A DNA stretch of 64,000 nt, from positions 186,001 through 250,000 of the forward strand of contig JADKBZ010000008.1 in the NCBI GenBank assembly GCA_016714815.1, read 5' to 3'. Position numbers and translations under genes: made by a program. The stretch's first letter is position 1; each line of letters begins with the position of its first letter. A model generated the notes under the pieces. The model did not search any database. It saw only the letters and a program-made list of their open reading frames with translations, and had not been told where the DNA came from. The DNA comes from Holophagales bacterium. Its GTDB lineage: Bacteria; Acidobacteriota; Thermoanaerobaculia; UBA5066. This document shows, in pieces, positions 8,234 to 16,420 of the stretch.

Positions 8234-10077
8234 CCGGAGCTCCTTCCGAAGCGCTTCCGCACCTCGGCGTGCGCGAGGGTGAGGAGGATCGGGCGCCCGT
8301 GGGGGCAGGTCCACGGGTCCCGGCAGGTGGAGAGATCGGAGAGGAGGCGGGCGGCCTCCTCGGGGGCGAGGCGCCGGTTCACGGTGATCGCCCCGCGGCA
8401 GGCGAGCGAGGCGGCGAGGGCGTCCTTCATTTTCGACACGCTCTCCGCACCCCGCGATCCAACGGTCTCGGCCGCGTCCGAGAGCCTGCCGAGGAGGTCG
8501 CGCAGGACCCCGACGACCTTCTCCGCCGGGCAGTCGGCCGGCGCGGCCGAGACGACGAAGAGCCGCCCCGAAAGCTCCGAAACCGAGAAGCCGGCCGAGG
8601 AGAGGACCGCGTCGGCGCGCGAGAGGGCGTCGGCCTCCTCGGGGGCGGCTTCGAACGTCACCGGGGAGAGGAGTACCTGCGAGGCGAGCCCCTGCCCCTC
8701 CAGCCGGTCGCGAATCCGCTCGAAGCGGACCCGCTCGTGCGCCACGTGCTGGTCGACGAGGACGAGCCCGTCGGCCCCTTCCGCCACGAGGTACGACTCG
8801 CGATACTGGCCGAGGAGCCGGAGCGCGCCGACGGGCGAGGCGACGGACGCGGCCGAGGGAGCGGCCTCCCAGGCGGCGTGGGCGGCCTGGAGCGCGAAAG
8901 GCGCGGGCACGTTTCCCGCGCGCGCGAACGCCGGGGCACCGGCGGCCCCGGCAATACCCGCGCCTCCCGCTGCGTCCCACAGTCCCAGCGACTCGGCGAG
9001 CGCCGTCGCGGCGGGCGGCGCGTCGCCCCAGCTCGCAGGCCGCGCGTACGGCTCCGACAGGACCGACGCCGGCAGCGCCGTCGCCGTCTTCCCCCCCGCC
9101 AGCGCGTCGCGCAGCCCCCGGTGGACGAGCGAGTGGACCGAAGACGGCTCGAGGAAGCGCACCTCGGACTTCTGCGGGTGAACGTTCGGGTCGACCTTCT
9201 CGGGCGGAACCGTCACGAAGAGGACCCACGCCGGGCTCCGCTCGCCGAGGAGCGCCTCCTCGGCCGCCAGCCGCGCCGCGTGTGCCACCGACCCGTCGCG
9301 CGCCGCGCGCCCGTTCACGTAGAGCCACTGGAACGTCCGGGACGCGAACGTCGTCTCCGGCGGCGAGACCGCCCCTGAAAGGCTCATCCCCGCGTACGCG
9401 TACGTCACCGGCAGCGCGCCCGTCAGCGCGCCGCGCCCCATCACCTCGACGAAACGGTCGAGGACCGAAGGGGCCGCCGGGAGCGCCAGGAGCTCGCGCT
9501 CCCCTGCCCGCAACGTGAAGGCGACCCCAGGCCTCGAGAGCGCGAGGGCCGTCAGCGTCTTCACGATCGCCCGCTGCTCGGCGTCCTGCGACTTGAGGTA
9601 CTTCCGCCGCGCCGGGACGTTCCCGAAGAGGTCCTCCACGACGACGCGCGTCCCCTTCGTCTGCCGCACCGGCCGGACCACCGGCTCGGCCCCGCGGTCC
9701 GCCACGACCTCGGTCCCGAGACCCGACGCGTCGGGAGACGTCGTCAGGACGAGGCGAGCGACCGACGCGATCGACGGCAGCGCCTCGCCCCGGAAGCCGA
9801 GGCTCCCGATCCGCCCGAGGTCTTCCGCCGTCCGGACCTTCGACGTCGCGTGCCGCTCGAGGGCGAGCCGCGCGTCCTCCGGGTCCATCCCGCAGCCGTC
9901 GTCGGAAACCGAGAGGAGCGCGATGCCGCCCCCCTCGATCGCCACGTCGACGCGGGCCGCCCCCGCGTCGAGCGCGTTCTCGACGAGCTCCTTGACGACG
10001 GACGCCGGCCGCTCGACCACCTCGCCCGCGGCGATCTGGTCGACCAGGACATCCGGGAGAACCGCGATCCGCGCCAC
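8230..10077 (-). CDS. mutL: DNA mismatch repair protein MutL, endonuclease type
   Basis: 615 residues from a GTG start giving ARIAVLPDVLVDQIAAGEVV; longer in-frame extensions are not MutL-like. The N-terminal GHKL ATPase shows VVKELVENALDAGA, DDGCGM, IGSLGFRGEALPSI and GTRVVVEDLFGNVPARRKYL. A proline/alanine-rich linker (about residues 340-410) precedes the C-terminal dimerisation domain. That domain carries DQHVAHERVRFE, a match to the endonuclease motif DQHA-x2-E-x4-E with Val in place of Ala, and also LACRGA and CPHGRP, which complete the nuclease metal site. It should nick the newly made strand in methyl-independent mismatch repair. It is the first gene of a coupled pair with the rhomboid-like gene; the partner mutS is not in this window. 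Confidence 0.95.
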   Translation of the reverse strand: MARIAVLPDVLVDQIAAGEVVERPASVVKELVENALDAGAARVDVAIEGGGIALLSVSDDGCGMDPEDARLALERHATSKVRTAEDLGRIGSLGFRGEALPSIASVARLVLTTSPDASGLGTEVVADRGAEPVVRPVRQTKGTRVVVEDLFGNVPARRKYLKSQDAEQRAIVKTLTALALSRPGVAFTLRAGERELLALPAAPSVLDRFVEVMGRGALTGALPVTYAYAGMSLSGAVSPPETTFASRTFQWLYVNGRAARDGSVAHAARLAAEEALLGERSPAWVLFVTVPPEKVDPNVHPQKSEVRFLEPSSVHSLVHRGLRDALAGGKTATALPASVLSEPYARPASWGDAPPAATALAESLGLWDAAGGAGIAGAAGAPAFARAGNVPAPFALQAAHAAWEAAPSAASVASPVGALRLLGQYRESYLVAEGADGLVLVDQHVAHERVRFERIRDRLEGQGLASQVLLSPVTFEAAPEEADALSRADAVLSSAGFSVSELSGRLFVVSAAPADCPAEKVVGVLRDLLGRLSDAAETVGSRGAESVSKMKDALAASLACRGAITVNRRLAPEEAARLLSDLSTCRDPWTCPHGRPILLTLAHAEVRKRFGRSSG

Positions 10078-10120
10078 GCCGCGGGAGAGTAGCAGGGGGG
10101 CGGGATTCGGTCGCTGCGGG

Positions 10121-10381
10121 CTACGGCGAGACGTCCCGGGCCACGAGAGGGAACCGGTCCGGTTCCCTCTCCGAGGCAACGGAGAGGTCGACATCCAGGT
10201 CCGGCCAGTAGAGGTGATCTTCGGACAGCCGTTGAACGTTCAGGACTCCTGCAACAGAGCCCCTCGCGAACCAAGGGAACTTCTCGGACGGAAGGAAGAA
10301 CTCCCCCTCTTCCAGCAGAAGCCGGAGTCCGTGCCGCCCGACCTGCGAGACCTCAGCCTCCGAAGTGGCGCTTCCAGGCAT
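10121..10381 (-). CDS. DUF2442 family protein
   Basis: 86 residues matching the DUF2442 pattern in full: HGLRLLLEEGEFFLPSEKFPWF, then VLNVQRLSEDHLYWPDLDVDL, then ERFPLV-like PDRFPLVARD at the end. DUF2442 genes are commonly paired with DUF4160 genes; the cellular role of the pair is unknown, with toxin-antitoxin-like behaviour suggested by their organisation. The ATG at 10381 overlaps by one base the stop of the upstream short DUF4160 frame (TGATG). A GTG one codon earlier is also possible. The gene looks intact although its partner is damaged. Confidence 0.88.
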   Translation of the reverse strand: MPGSATSEAEVSQVGRHGLRLLLEEGEFFLPSEKFPWFARGSVAGVLNVQRLSEDHLYWPDLDVDLSVASEREPDRFPLVARDVSP

Positions 10382-10485
10382 CACGCCTCCCCCACCGGCG
10401 AATGGACGTGAACGTGCGCCCGGGGTTCCTCTCGCGAGAAGAAGTAGAAGCGGTACGCACCCACTCTCGGGATGGTCGGGCTCAT
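10353..10485 (-). pseudogene. DUF4160 gene with internal deletion
   Basis: The ATG at 10485 opens MSPTIPRVGAYRFYFFSREE followed by PRAHVHVHSPVGEA and a TGA at 10383-10381. This is the conserved first third of DUF4160 (FYFxSxExPxHVHV). In the next frame the codons at 10385-10353 read RDAWKRHFGG and a stop, which is the usual end of DUF4160 proteins (compare 'EAWxxHFG'). About 35-40 middle residues are missing and the two ends are out of frame. The simplest explanation is a deletion in a former full-length gene of about 80 residues. The remaining short frame may still serve to couple translation to DUF2442. Confidence 0.75.
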
Positions 10486-10488
10486 CAA

Positions 10489-10505
10489 GGCCGATTCTAT
10501 CGGCC
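10489..10505. terminator. Short hairpin downstream of the 10601-12949 gene
   Basis: GGCCGAT / TCT / ATCGGCC forms a 7-bp stem. It lies between the exported protein gene and the DUF4160 remnant. It could be a terminator for the minus-strand gene, but it lacks a T-tract. Confidence 0.3.
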
Positions 10506-10600
10506 AGGCCGTGAGGTGATCAGAAAGGCTCCTGAGCGCGGTCGTGCTGTCCGACGGTCCAGCACTGGCGCGGCTCGCCTGGCGGGCCGACCCTCACACC

Positions 10601-12949
10601 TCACCGGAAGTACCCATTCACGTCGAGAATGAAGTCCACGGTGCCGAGGGAACCGTTGAAGACCTTGATCGCGCCTGTGCCGTCGAACGACAGGGGCATG
10701 ACCGTATTGTTGGCGCGGGTTCGGCCGGCAGCGAAGCTGAGAGTGCTCGTGAGCGGCGGCGCCTGATCCGCCGGGAAGAGCGTCACGTGCCCCGCCTGCA
10801 CCGGGACGGCAACAGTCACGTTCCCCGAGATCGCGACGGCGTCCGAAGGCACGCTGCACGGCCCGCCCGAGATCGTGAACGTTCGCGTCGCGCCCGGTTG
10901 AAGGGCCGGGCCGGCCAGCGGACCCTCCGGGAGCGTGCGGGTGTCGACGATGCGGCAAGGGGTGAGCGCGTAGAACCGCGAGGGGTCCGTCGTGAGAAAG
11001 GCCGGCGTCACGACCGTCGCCGCGTTCATCGTCACGCTGCACGGGCCCGTTCCTGCGCAGCCCCCGCCCGCCCAGCCGGCGAAGCGCGAGCCGGCCAAAG
11101 GAGACGCCGTGAGGGTCACGACGGTTCCGAAGGCGAACGGGGCGCTGCACGCGCTGCCGCAGTCGATCCCCGCCGGGTCCGAGACGACGGTGCCGGAGCC
11201 GGCGCCGAGCTTCGTGACGGTCAGGTTGGCCGGAGCGCCGGTCACGACGACGTTCGTCGTTCCCGGTAGCGAGGTACAGCCGCTGACCGTCACCGTCAGG
11301 CTGTAGGTCCCCGCCATCGCCACCGTCGCGTTGGGAATCGTGGGGTTCTGGAGGGCCGACGAGAAGCCGTTCGGGCCGGTCCAGGAATAGGTGGCCCCGG
11401 CGACGGACGGCGCCGACAGGTTGATGGTCGACCCGACGGGGACGGGGCTGTTCGAGGTGATCGTCGGGGTCTGGACCGTGCAGCCCGACCCGACCACGGA
11501 GAAGACGTGCACGACGGGAGCGGCCCCGTCGGCGAAGAGCTCCAGGACGAAGAGAGCATTCCGCTGGCGATCGAAGGCCACCGAGCCGAACTTGTACCGG
11601 CGCTGCGCGCCCGTCCCGATCATCTCCGTTTCGACGCCGGACGGGTTCGCGAAGATGTGAGGTTCGATGTCGAGCGTCGCGTAGGGCTGCGGCTCGTGAG
11701 GGGCCATCGTTCCGGCCGCCACCCGGGCCAGATCTGCGGGGTCGTAGAACAGGATCCGCCCCGTGAAGACCGAGGTCCACCAGCCGCGGAAGTCGTTGTG
11801 CCCCGTGCAGCCCGTCAGATCGGAGGGGGGGCACGGCGTGCCCGCGGCCGTCCAGCAGACGGTGAACTGGTTGACGTACTCCGTCTCGACACAGGGGTAT
11901 TCCGGTCCCGAGGGGTGGACCCAGCCGTACCAGTACTTCGCGCCGAGGCTCTTGTTGCCGACGATCAGCACCGCGGACTGGCCCGAGCCGGTCGTGACCC
12001 AGGCGCCGCCCGCCCACTCGTCCGGGTGCTGGTACTGGCTGAGCGACGCATGCGTGACGTCGCTGTTCGTCTCGGAGCTCTCGTAGTGCAGAAGTGTCGT
12101 GGCCGCCAGCTCGGTCCCGGACGGGGGGAGGGTGCCTCCCGCGTCGATCCACGGGACGTAGGCATGGAGCGCCGGACCCTTCCCCGACCAGCCGCCGTCC
12201 TTGAATCGACCGGTCGCGAGGCTGCGGCCCAGGGAGTGAGCGGACGCCCAGTCCGCGGGGATCTCGAGAAGGTAGTCGTTGACGCTGTAGAGCGAGACGC
12301 CGTCGACGTACCAGGCGCCCCGCGTGTCCGGCGTGGAGAGGACGGGGCCGAACATCGCGTGCGTGGGGTGGCGCGGTTCTTCGAGGTGCTGCCCCCAGGC
12401 CAGGTGGATTCCGGGACCGCTGGCGGGGTGGTTCAGGTACTGCAAGCCCATGCGGGGGATCTCGTCGATCCCGGCGAACAGCCCGGCCGTGACGTCTGCG
12501 AACCCCTGGACGAACTGCGCCTCGGGCAAGTCGGCCACGTCCGGGGCGATCACGGGAGCGGGGATGGTGATCTCGGCGACCTGCCCTCCGTTCGGGACGT
12601 CGAAGGAGATCCGATCGTGACCGGACACGAAGAGCGACCCCGGCCAGCCGTCGCCGCCGCCCGCGGGATCGCCGTCCGGGTTGTAGGTTGCCGCGTTGCC
12701 GCCGTACTCGAACGTCAAAGGTCTCGCGCCCCCGGCGGGCAGCCGGAAGGCGCCGCGGTAAACGACCTCCGACGGTTGGACGAGCGCATTCGGTGCCGAA
12801 GCTCGCGGCCGGACGAGGCGGGCGCGCGAGCGGGACGCGGGGGTATCGCCGGCGGACCCGTGGAGGCCGCTGCTTCCCGCGACGGCCAGCGCGCCGAGGA
12901 GGAGCGCGGGAATGAAGCCGGGGTGCGCGGAACGCCCGTCTGAGGCCAT
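10601..12949 (-). CDS. Exported multidomain protein with PKD/Ig-like, bacterial-repeat and 'TPCR-DTR' domains
   Basis: 782 residues from an ATG preceded by GAGAGGA; the first 20 codons of the longer frame were discarded. The signal peptide is GFIPALLLGALAVAGSSG. Residues of about 50-500 form a large domain of unknown family with several aromatic repeats (YGGNAATYNPDGD, GWVHPSGPEYPC). An Ig/PKD-like module (TPTITSNSPVPVGSTINLSA, then YSWTGPNG) follows. Next is an InlB-type bacterial repeat (LGAGSGTVVSDPAGIDCG, then FAGWAGGGC). The C-terminal 120-residue domain starts FYALTPCRIVDTR and ends DFILDVNGYFR; the same domain type opens the 59067-60494 protein. Probably a secreted or surface protein. 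It diverges from the gene at 13058. Confidence 0.8.
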   Translation of the reverse strand: MASDGRSAHPGFIPALLLGALAVAGSSGLHGSAGDTPASRSRARLVRPRASAPNALVQPSEVVYRGAFRLPAGGARPLTFEYGGNAATYNPDGDPAGGGDGWPGSLFVSGHDRISFDVPNGGQVAEITIPAPVIAPDVADLPEAQFVQGFADVTAGLFAGIDEIPRMGLQYLNHPASGPGIHLAWGQHLEEPRHPTHAMFGPVLSTPDTRGAWYVDGVSLYSVNDYLLEIPADWASAHSLGRSLATGRFKDGGWSGKGPALHAYVPWIDAGGTLPPSGTELAATTLLHYESSETNSDVTHASLSQYQHPDEWAGGAWVTTGSGQSAVLIVGNKSLGAKYWYGWVHPSGPEYPCVETEYVNQFTVCWTAAGTPCPPSDLTGCTGHNDFRGWWTSVFTGRILFYDPADLARVAAGTMAPHEPQPYATLDIEPHIFANPSGVETEMIGTGAQRRYKFGSVAFDRQRNALFVLELFADGAAPVVHVFSVVGSGCTVQTPTITSNSPVPVGSTINLSAPSVAGATYSWTGPNGFSSALQNPTIPNATVAMAGTYSLTVTVSGCTSLPGTTNVVVTGAPANLTVTKLGAGSGTVVSDPAGIDCGSACSAPFAFGTVVTLTASPLAGSRFAGWAGGGCAGTGPCSVTMNAATVVTPAFLTTDPSRFYALTPCRIVDTRTLPEGPLAGPALQPGATRTFTISGGPCSVPSDAVAISGNVTVAVPVQAGHVTLFPADQAPPLTSTLSFAAGRTRANNTVMPLSFDGTGAIKVFNGSLGTVDFILDVNGYFR

Positions 12950-13057
12950 GAAGTCCTCTCCCCGATAATACGCGCCCGGGCCAAAGGAGCAGCGGACAAA
13001 AGGGCTCACGGCGGATTCTGTCGGCCAGTCCGGGAAGCCATCGGATAGGCTTCCCCC

Positions 13058-13816
13058 GTGCCCGCTTCCTCCCGCCGCCCCTCCCCGGCCCTCTTCGCCT
13101 TCGGGGCGCTCGTCCTGGCGATCCTCGTCGCGGCGTCGGTCCTCGTCGGGCGGATCGGCCGCCTCCCCGGCGAGATGGCCGGGGCGATCCCGCGGACGAT
13201 CCGCGACACGGCGGCCGCGGTCTCCGACGGGCTATCGAAGCTCGCCGCGGCGATCCGGTCGCGGACGATCACGACGACGTTCGCGAGCACCGCGACCGAG
13301 ATCCGCGGGACGACGCGCCTCCAGGTGGCCGAGCTCTCGCAGGTGGAGGTCGTCGAGCGGCGCGACGCGATGCAGTTCCTCGGCGTTTCCCTCCCCGACG
13401 TCGTCGTCTCCGCCCGGGCGCCGGTGACGTTCACCTACGTCCTCGACCTCGACGGAAAGTGGGAGTTCGACCTGACGGAGCGGACGGTGACCGTCCTCGC
13501 GCCCGCCCTCGCCTGGAACGCCCCGGCCGTCGACGTCTCGAAGCTGACGATCGTCACCGCGGAGAGCTCGATGCTCCGGGACGAGGCGCCCGTCGTCGAG
13601 GAGCTGCGCGCCTCCCTCACCGGCGCCTTCCGGCAGCGCGCCCACCGGAACGTCCCGCTCGTCCGCGAAACCGCGCGCCGGCAGACGGAAGAGTTCGTGA
13701 GGACCTGGCTCCTCCGCGCCTACGGCGTCCCGGAGGACGTGCGGGTCGTCGTCCGCTTCCGCGACGAACCGGCGGCGATCGCACCGGCGGGGCCCGCCCT
13801 ACCTCCCCGGAGATAG
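13058..13816 (+). CDS. DUF4230-like membrane-anchored protein
   Basis: 252 residues. An N-terminal membrane anchor (ALFAFGALVLAILVAASVLV) is followed by a short helical linker and an alpha/beta domain. The phrases TTFASTATEIRGTTRLQVAE, then VEVVERRDA and ARAPVTFTYVLDLDGKWEFD fit the DUF4230 pattern, where a hydrophobic helix anchors a periplasmic or cytoplasmic domain of unknown function. The C-terminal part (RRQTEEFVRTWLLRAYG) is helical. The family call is tentative. It converges with the M50-like gene, with a repeat end between them, and diverges from the exported protein gene at 12949. Confidence 0.7.
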   Translation: MPASSRRPSPALFAFGALVLAILVAASVLVGRIGRLPGEMAGAIPRTIRDTAAAVSDGLSKLAAAIRSRTITTTFASTATEIRGTTRLQVAELSQVEVVERRDAMQFLGVSLPDVVVSARAPVTFTYVLDLDGKWEFDLTERTVTVLAPALAWNAPAVDVSKLTIVTAESSMLRDEAPVVEELRASLTGAFRQRAHRNVPLVRETARRQTEEFVRTWLLRAYGVPEDVRVVVRFRDEPAAIAPAGPALPPRR

Positions 13817-13840
13817 GGGTCAGGTCTTGATTTTCTATTC
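13816..13840. repeat. Single end of a dispersed GGGGTCAGGTCT-type repeat
   Basis: GGGGTCAGGTCTTGATTTTC begins right after the stop of the 13058 gene and overlaps the last codons of the convergent gene ending at 13835. Its complement AATCAAGACCTGACCC recurs at 62117-62132. Confidence 0.6.
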
Positions 13841-14872
13841 TGGCTTGCGGAGCGCGAGCGCGAGAACCCCGAGCGGCACGACGAGGAAGACGATCGCCGT
13901 CATCGCCGCCAGGGCCGTCAGGGCGACCCCCGTCCGTTCGGCCAGCTTGACCAGGTCGTTCTGCCCCGTGATCGCGATCGTCAGGTAGTCGGTCCGCGCT
14001 GCGGCGCTGAGGGCGACGCCGCCGAAGAGCTTCACGTTCCGCGCGACGAGGTAGAAGGCGAAGAAGGCCCAGACCGGCCTCTCCCACTCGGGGCGCTCGC
14101 CGCGGACGGCGCGGTGGAAAGCCCAGGTCGCAAAGGCGACTTCGGCGAGGTGCCCCCCCAGGTCGAACGCGGCGACGTAGGCCTGGGTGAAGGCGACGAG
14201 GGGGTAGAGAACGGCGAGCACGGCCAGACCCACGTTCCAGCGGGGCGCGCGGCGGTACTTCACGGCGAGGAAGACGAGGCCGCCCCAGACGAGCGCCGCG
14301 AAGACGCGGCTCTGCTCGAAGACGATCGTCATCACGATCGCCGGCATCGCCGAGCAGCCGAAGAACCAGGCGACGAGCGTGTGTCCCAGCTCGTGGATCA
14401 GGAACGAGATCCCCTCTCCCATCACCCGGAACGGGAAGAACCAGCCGAGGAGGATGGACGGGACGAAGGCGACGGCGAGGGCGCGGAGGGCGGGCGAGAG
14501 GGCTCGCCACCCCTTTGCAGCTGCGGCGGGACCCGCGGGAGGTTCCGCCGGCGGCGCATCCTCCGGGACGGGGGCCTCGTCGATCGCCACGGCGGGCTGC
14601 GGATCTCCCCCGTTGCCGTACTCGACGAGGGTCCGGACGAGGTACCGGTCGTCCCAGTGCGCCAGTACGTGGCGGAAGCCCCCGCCCGCGCGCGGCTCGA
14701 CGCGCAGCACCTCGTAGAGCTCGCCGTCCCATCGGACGGCGGTGCCCGGAAGGACGGGGGCGCGGGGAGAGACCTCCTCCCGCCCCGACCACGGTTTCGG
14801 GCGGAGCGAGAGGAGGACGATCGTTTCGTCGGTGGTGGGCTCGAGACGGTCGCGACCGAGGGGGCGGGGCAT
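13835..14872 (-). CDS. Predicted membrane zinc metalloprotease, M50B-like
   Basis: 345 residues. The N-terminal 110 residues are soluble (beta-type, AVRWDGELYEVLRVE, then HWDDRYLVRTLVEYG). The rest contains about seven hydrophobic segments. One carries FLIHELGHTLVAWFFGC, the HExxH zinc motif inside a membrane helix as in M50 site-2-type proteases. The typical second motif (x-D-G) is not obvious; FDLGGHLAEVAF may be its counterpart. M50B-like families with only HELGH are known and mostly uncharacterised. Its last codons overlap a dispersed repeat end. It lies downstream of pepD in the same direction with a 33-bp gap, so co-transcription is possible. Confidence 0.75.
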   Translation of the reverse strand: MPRPLGRDRLEPTTDETIVLLSLRPKPWSGREEVSPRAPVLPGTAVRWDGELYEVLRVEPRAGGGFRHVLAHWDDRYLVRTLVEYGNGGDPQPAVAIDEAPVPEDAPPAEPPAGPAAAAKGWRALSPALRALAVAFVPSILLGWFFPFRVMGEGISFLIHELGHTLVAWFFGCSAMPAIVMTIVFEQSRVFAALVWGGLVFLAVKYRRAPRWNVGLAVLAVLYPLVAFTQAYVAAFDLGGHLAEVAFATWAFHRAVRGERPEWERPVWAFFAFYLVARNVKLFGGVALSAAARTDYLTIAITGQNDLVKLAERTGVALTALAAMTAIVFLVVPLGVLALALRKPE

Positions 14873-14905
14873 CGGCGAACGTTACCCCGCCCCCCGGCCT
14901 CGCGA

Positions 14906-16354
14906 CTACATCTTCGGGAGGAGGGCCGTCAGGTAGGTCCAGAAGTTCTGGACCGACGGGATGCTGACGCACTCGTCGGGCGAGTGGGCGTTCCGGATCG
15001 TCGGCCCGAAGGAGATGGTGTCCATGTTCGGGAACTTCTCGCCGATGATTCCGCACTCGAGGCCGGCGTGGATCGCCTTGACCTCCGGCTCGTGGCCGAA
15101 GACGTCCTTGTGGACGCCCTTGGCGACGCCGAGGATCGGCGAGGAGACGTTCGGCTTCCAGCCCGGGTAGCCGTCGCCCTGCTTCACGTCGAGGCCGGCG
15201 AGGTCCATCGCCGTCGCCATCTGGCGGCCGGCGTCCTTCTTGGCGGAGTCGACCGAGCTGCGCTGGCTCGTGGCGAACGAGACCTCCCCCTCCTTCGTCT
15301 CGACGATGGCGAGGTTCGTGGAGGTCTGGACGAGGCCCGGGATGTCGGGCGACCAGCCGAGGACGCCGTGCGGCGCCGCGTGAAGGAAGCTGACGAGCCG
15401 CTTCGCGTCGGCCGCCGAGAGGGGGTCGAGCGAGGAATCGACGCGGGCGATCCCGATGGTCACGGGGTTGTCGAAGCGGCCCGCCTCGGAGCGGACGTCG
15501 GCCTCGAGCTTGCCGAGGGCGGCCTCGAGCTCCGCCTGGCGGGCGGGGTCGGCCCAGCCCGACGCAAAGCCCTCGCGGGCGATGGCGTTGCGCTTGCTGC
15601 CGCCGTCGAGCGTCGCCGGGGCGAAGCCGAGGGCCTCGGCCGCGGAGACGGCGCGGGCGAGGACCTTGAGGGCGTTCACGCGCCCCTCGTGGATATCGCA
15701 GCCCGAGTGCCCGCCGCGCAGGCCCGTGACGGAAATGCGGTAGGCGGCGGCTCCGGCCGCCGGGGCGACGCGGGTGACCTTCGTCGCGGCCATCGTGTCG
15801 AGGCCGCCGGCGCAGCCGACGTAGATCGCGCCCTCTTCCTCGGTGTCGAGGTTGAGCATCCGCGTCGCGGTGAGGAAGTCGGACGTGAGGGCATTCGCCC
15901 CCGTCAGCCCGGTCTCCTCGTCGATCGTGAAGAGGCACTCGAGCGGCGGGTGGGCGAGGTCCTTGGACTCGAGGAGCGCGAGGGCCGCGGCGCAGCCGAT
16001 ACCGTTGTCGGCACCGAGCGTCGTGCCGTCGGCCTTCACCTCGTCCCCGGCCACCACGAGGCGGATCGGGTCCTTCGTGAAGTCGTGCACGGTGCCGGAG
16101 TTCTTCTCGCACACCATGTCGAGGTGACCCTGGAGGAGGACCGGCGGCTTCGTCTCGAGGCCCTTCGTTCCGGGCTTGGAGATGAGGACGTTGCCGACGG
16201 AGTCGACCTTTGCGGGGAGCCCGAGGCGGGCGGCGACGGCGACGACGTGGGCCGTGGCGGCGGCTTCGTTCTTGGAGCCGCGCGGGATGGCGGCGAGGGC
16301 GGCGAAGTGGTCCCAGAGCAGCTGCGGCTCGAGGCCGGAGAGGGCGTGTGTCAT
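14906..16354 (-). CDS. pepD: Aminoacyl-histidine dipeptidase (cytosolic M20 dipeptidase)
   Basis: 482 residues, the usual PepD length. M20 metal ligands are visible in LLQGHLDMV (His, Asp), GADNGIGCAAALALLE (bridging Asp), FTIDEETGLTGANAL (catalytic Glu-Glu), LNLDTEEEG (Asp) and, near the end, AIHAGLECGIIGEKFP (AGLECG signature). A dimerisation insert occupies about residues 190-380. The enzyme hydrolyses Xaa-His and other dipeptides in the cytoplasm. The ATG at 16354 is preceded by GGAGATCTCTCC with a usable GGAG. The gene sits between gltD and the M50-like gene, all on the minus strand. Confidence 0.96.
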   Translation of the reverse strand: MTHALSGLEPQLLWDHFAALAAIPRGSKNEAAATAHVVAVAARLGLPAKVDSVGNVLISKPGTKGLETKPPVLLQGHLDMVCEKNSGTVHDFTKDPIRLVVAGDEVKADGTTLGADNGIGCAAALALLESKDLAHPPLECLFTIDEETGLTGANALTSDFLTATRMLNLDTEEEGAIYVGCAGGLDTMAATKVTRVAPAAGAAAYRISVTGLRGGHSGCDIHEGRVNALKVLARAVSAAEALGFAPATLDGGSKRNAIAREGFASGWADPARQAELEAALGKLEADVRSEAGRFDNPVTIGIARVDSSLDPLSAADAKRLVSFLHAAPHGVLGWSPDIPGLVQTSTNLAIVETKEGEVSFATSQRSSVDSAKKDAGRQMATAMDLAGLDVKQGDGYPGWKPNVSSPILGVAKGVHKDVFGHEPEVKAIHAGLECGIIGEKFPNMDTISFGPTIRNAHSPDECVSIPSVQNFWTYLTALLPKM

Positions 16355-16420
16355 GGAGAGATCTCCTTCACGGGGGCCGGTGAGGCCGGCCGTACATTCT
16401 ACCGGCCCGCGCTCGGGGCG

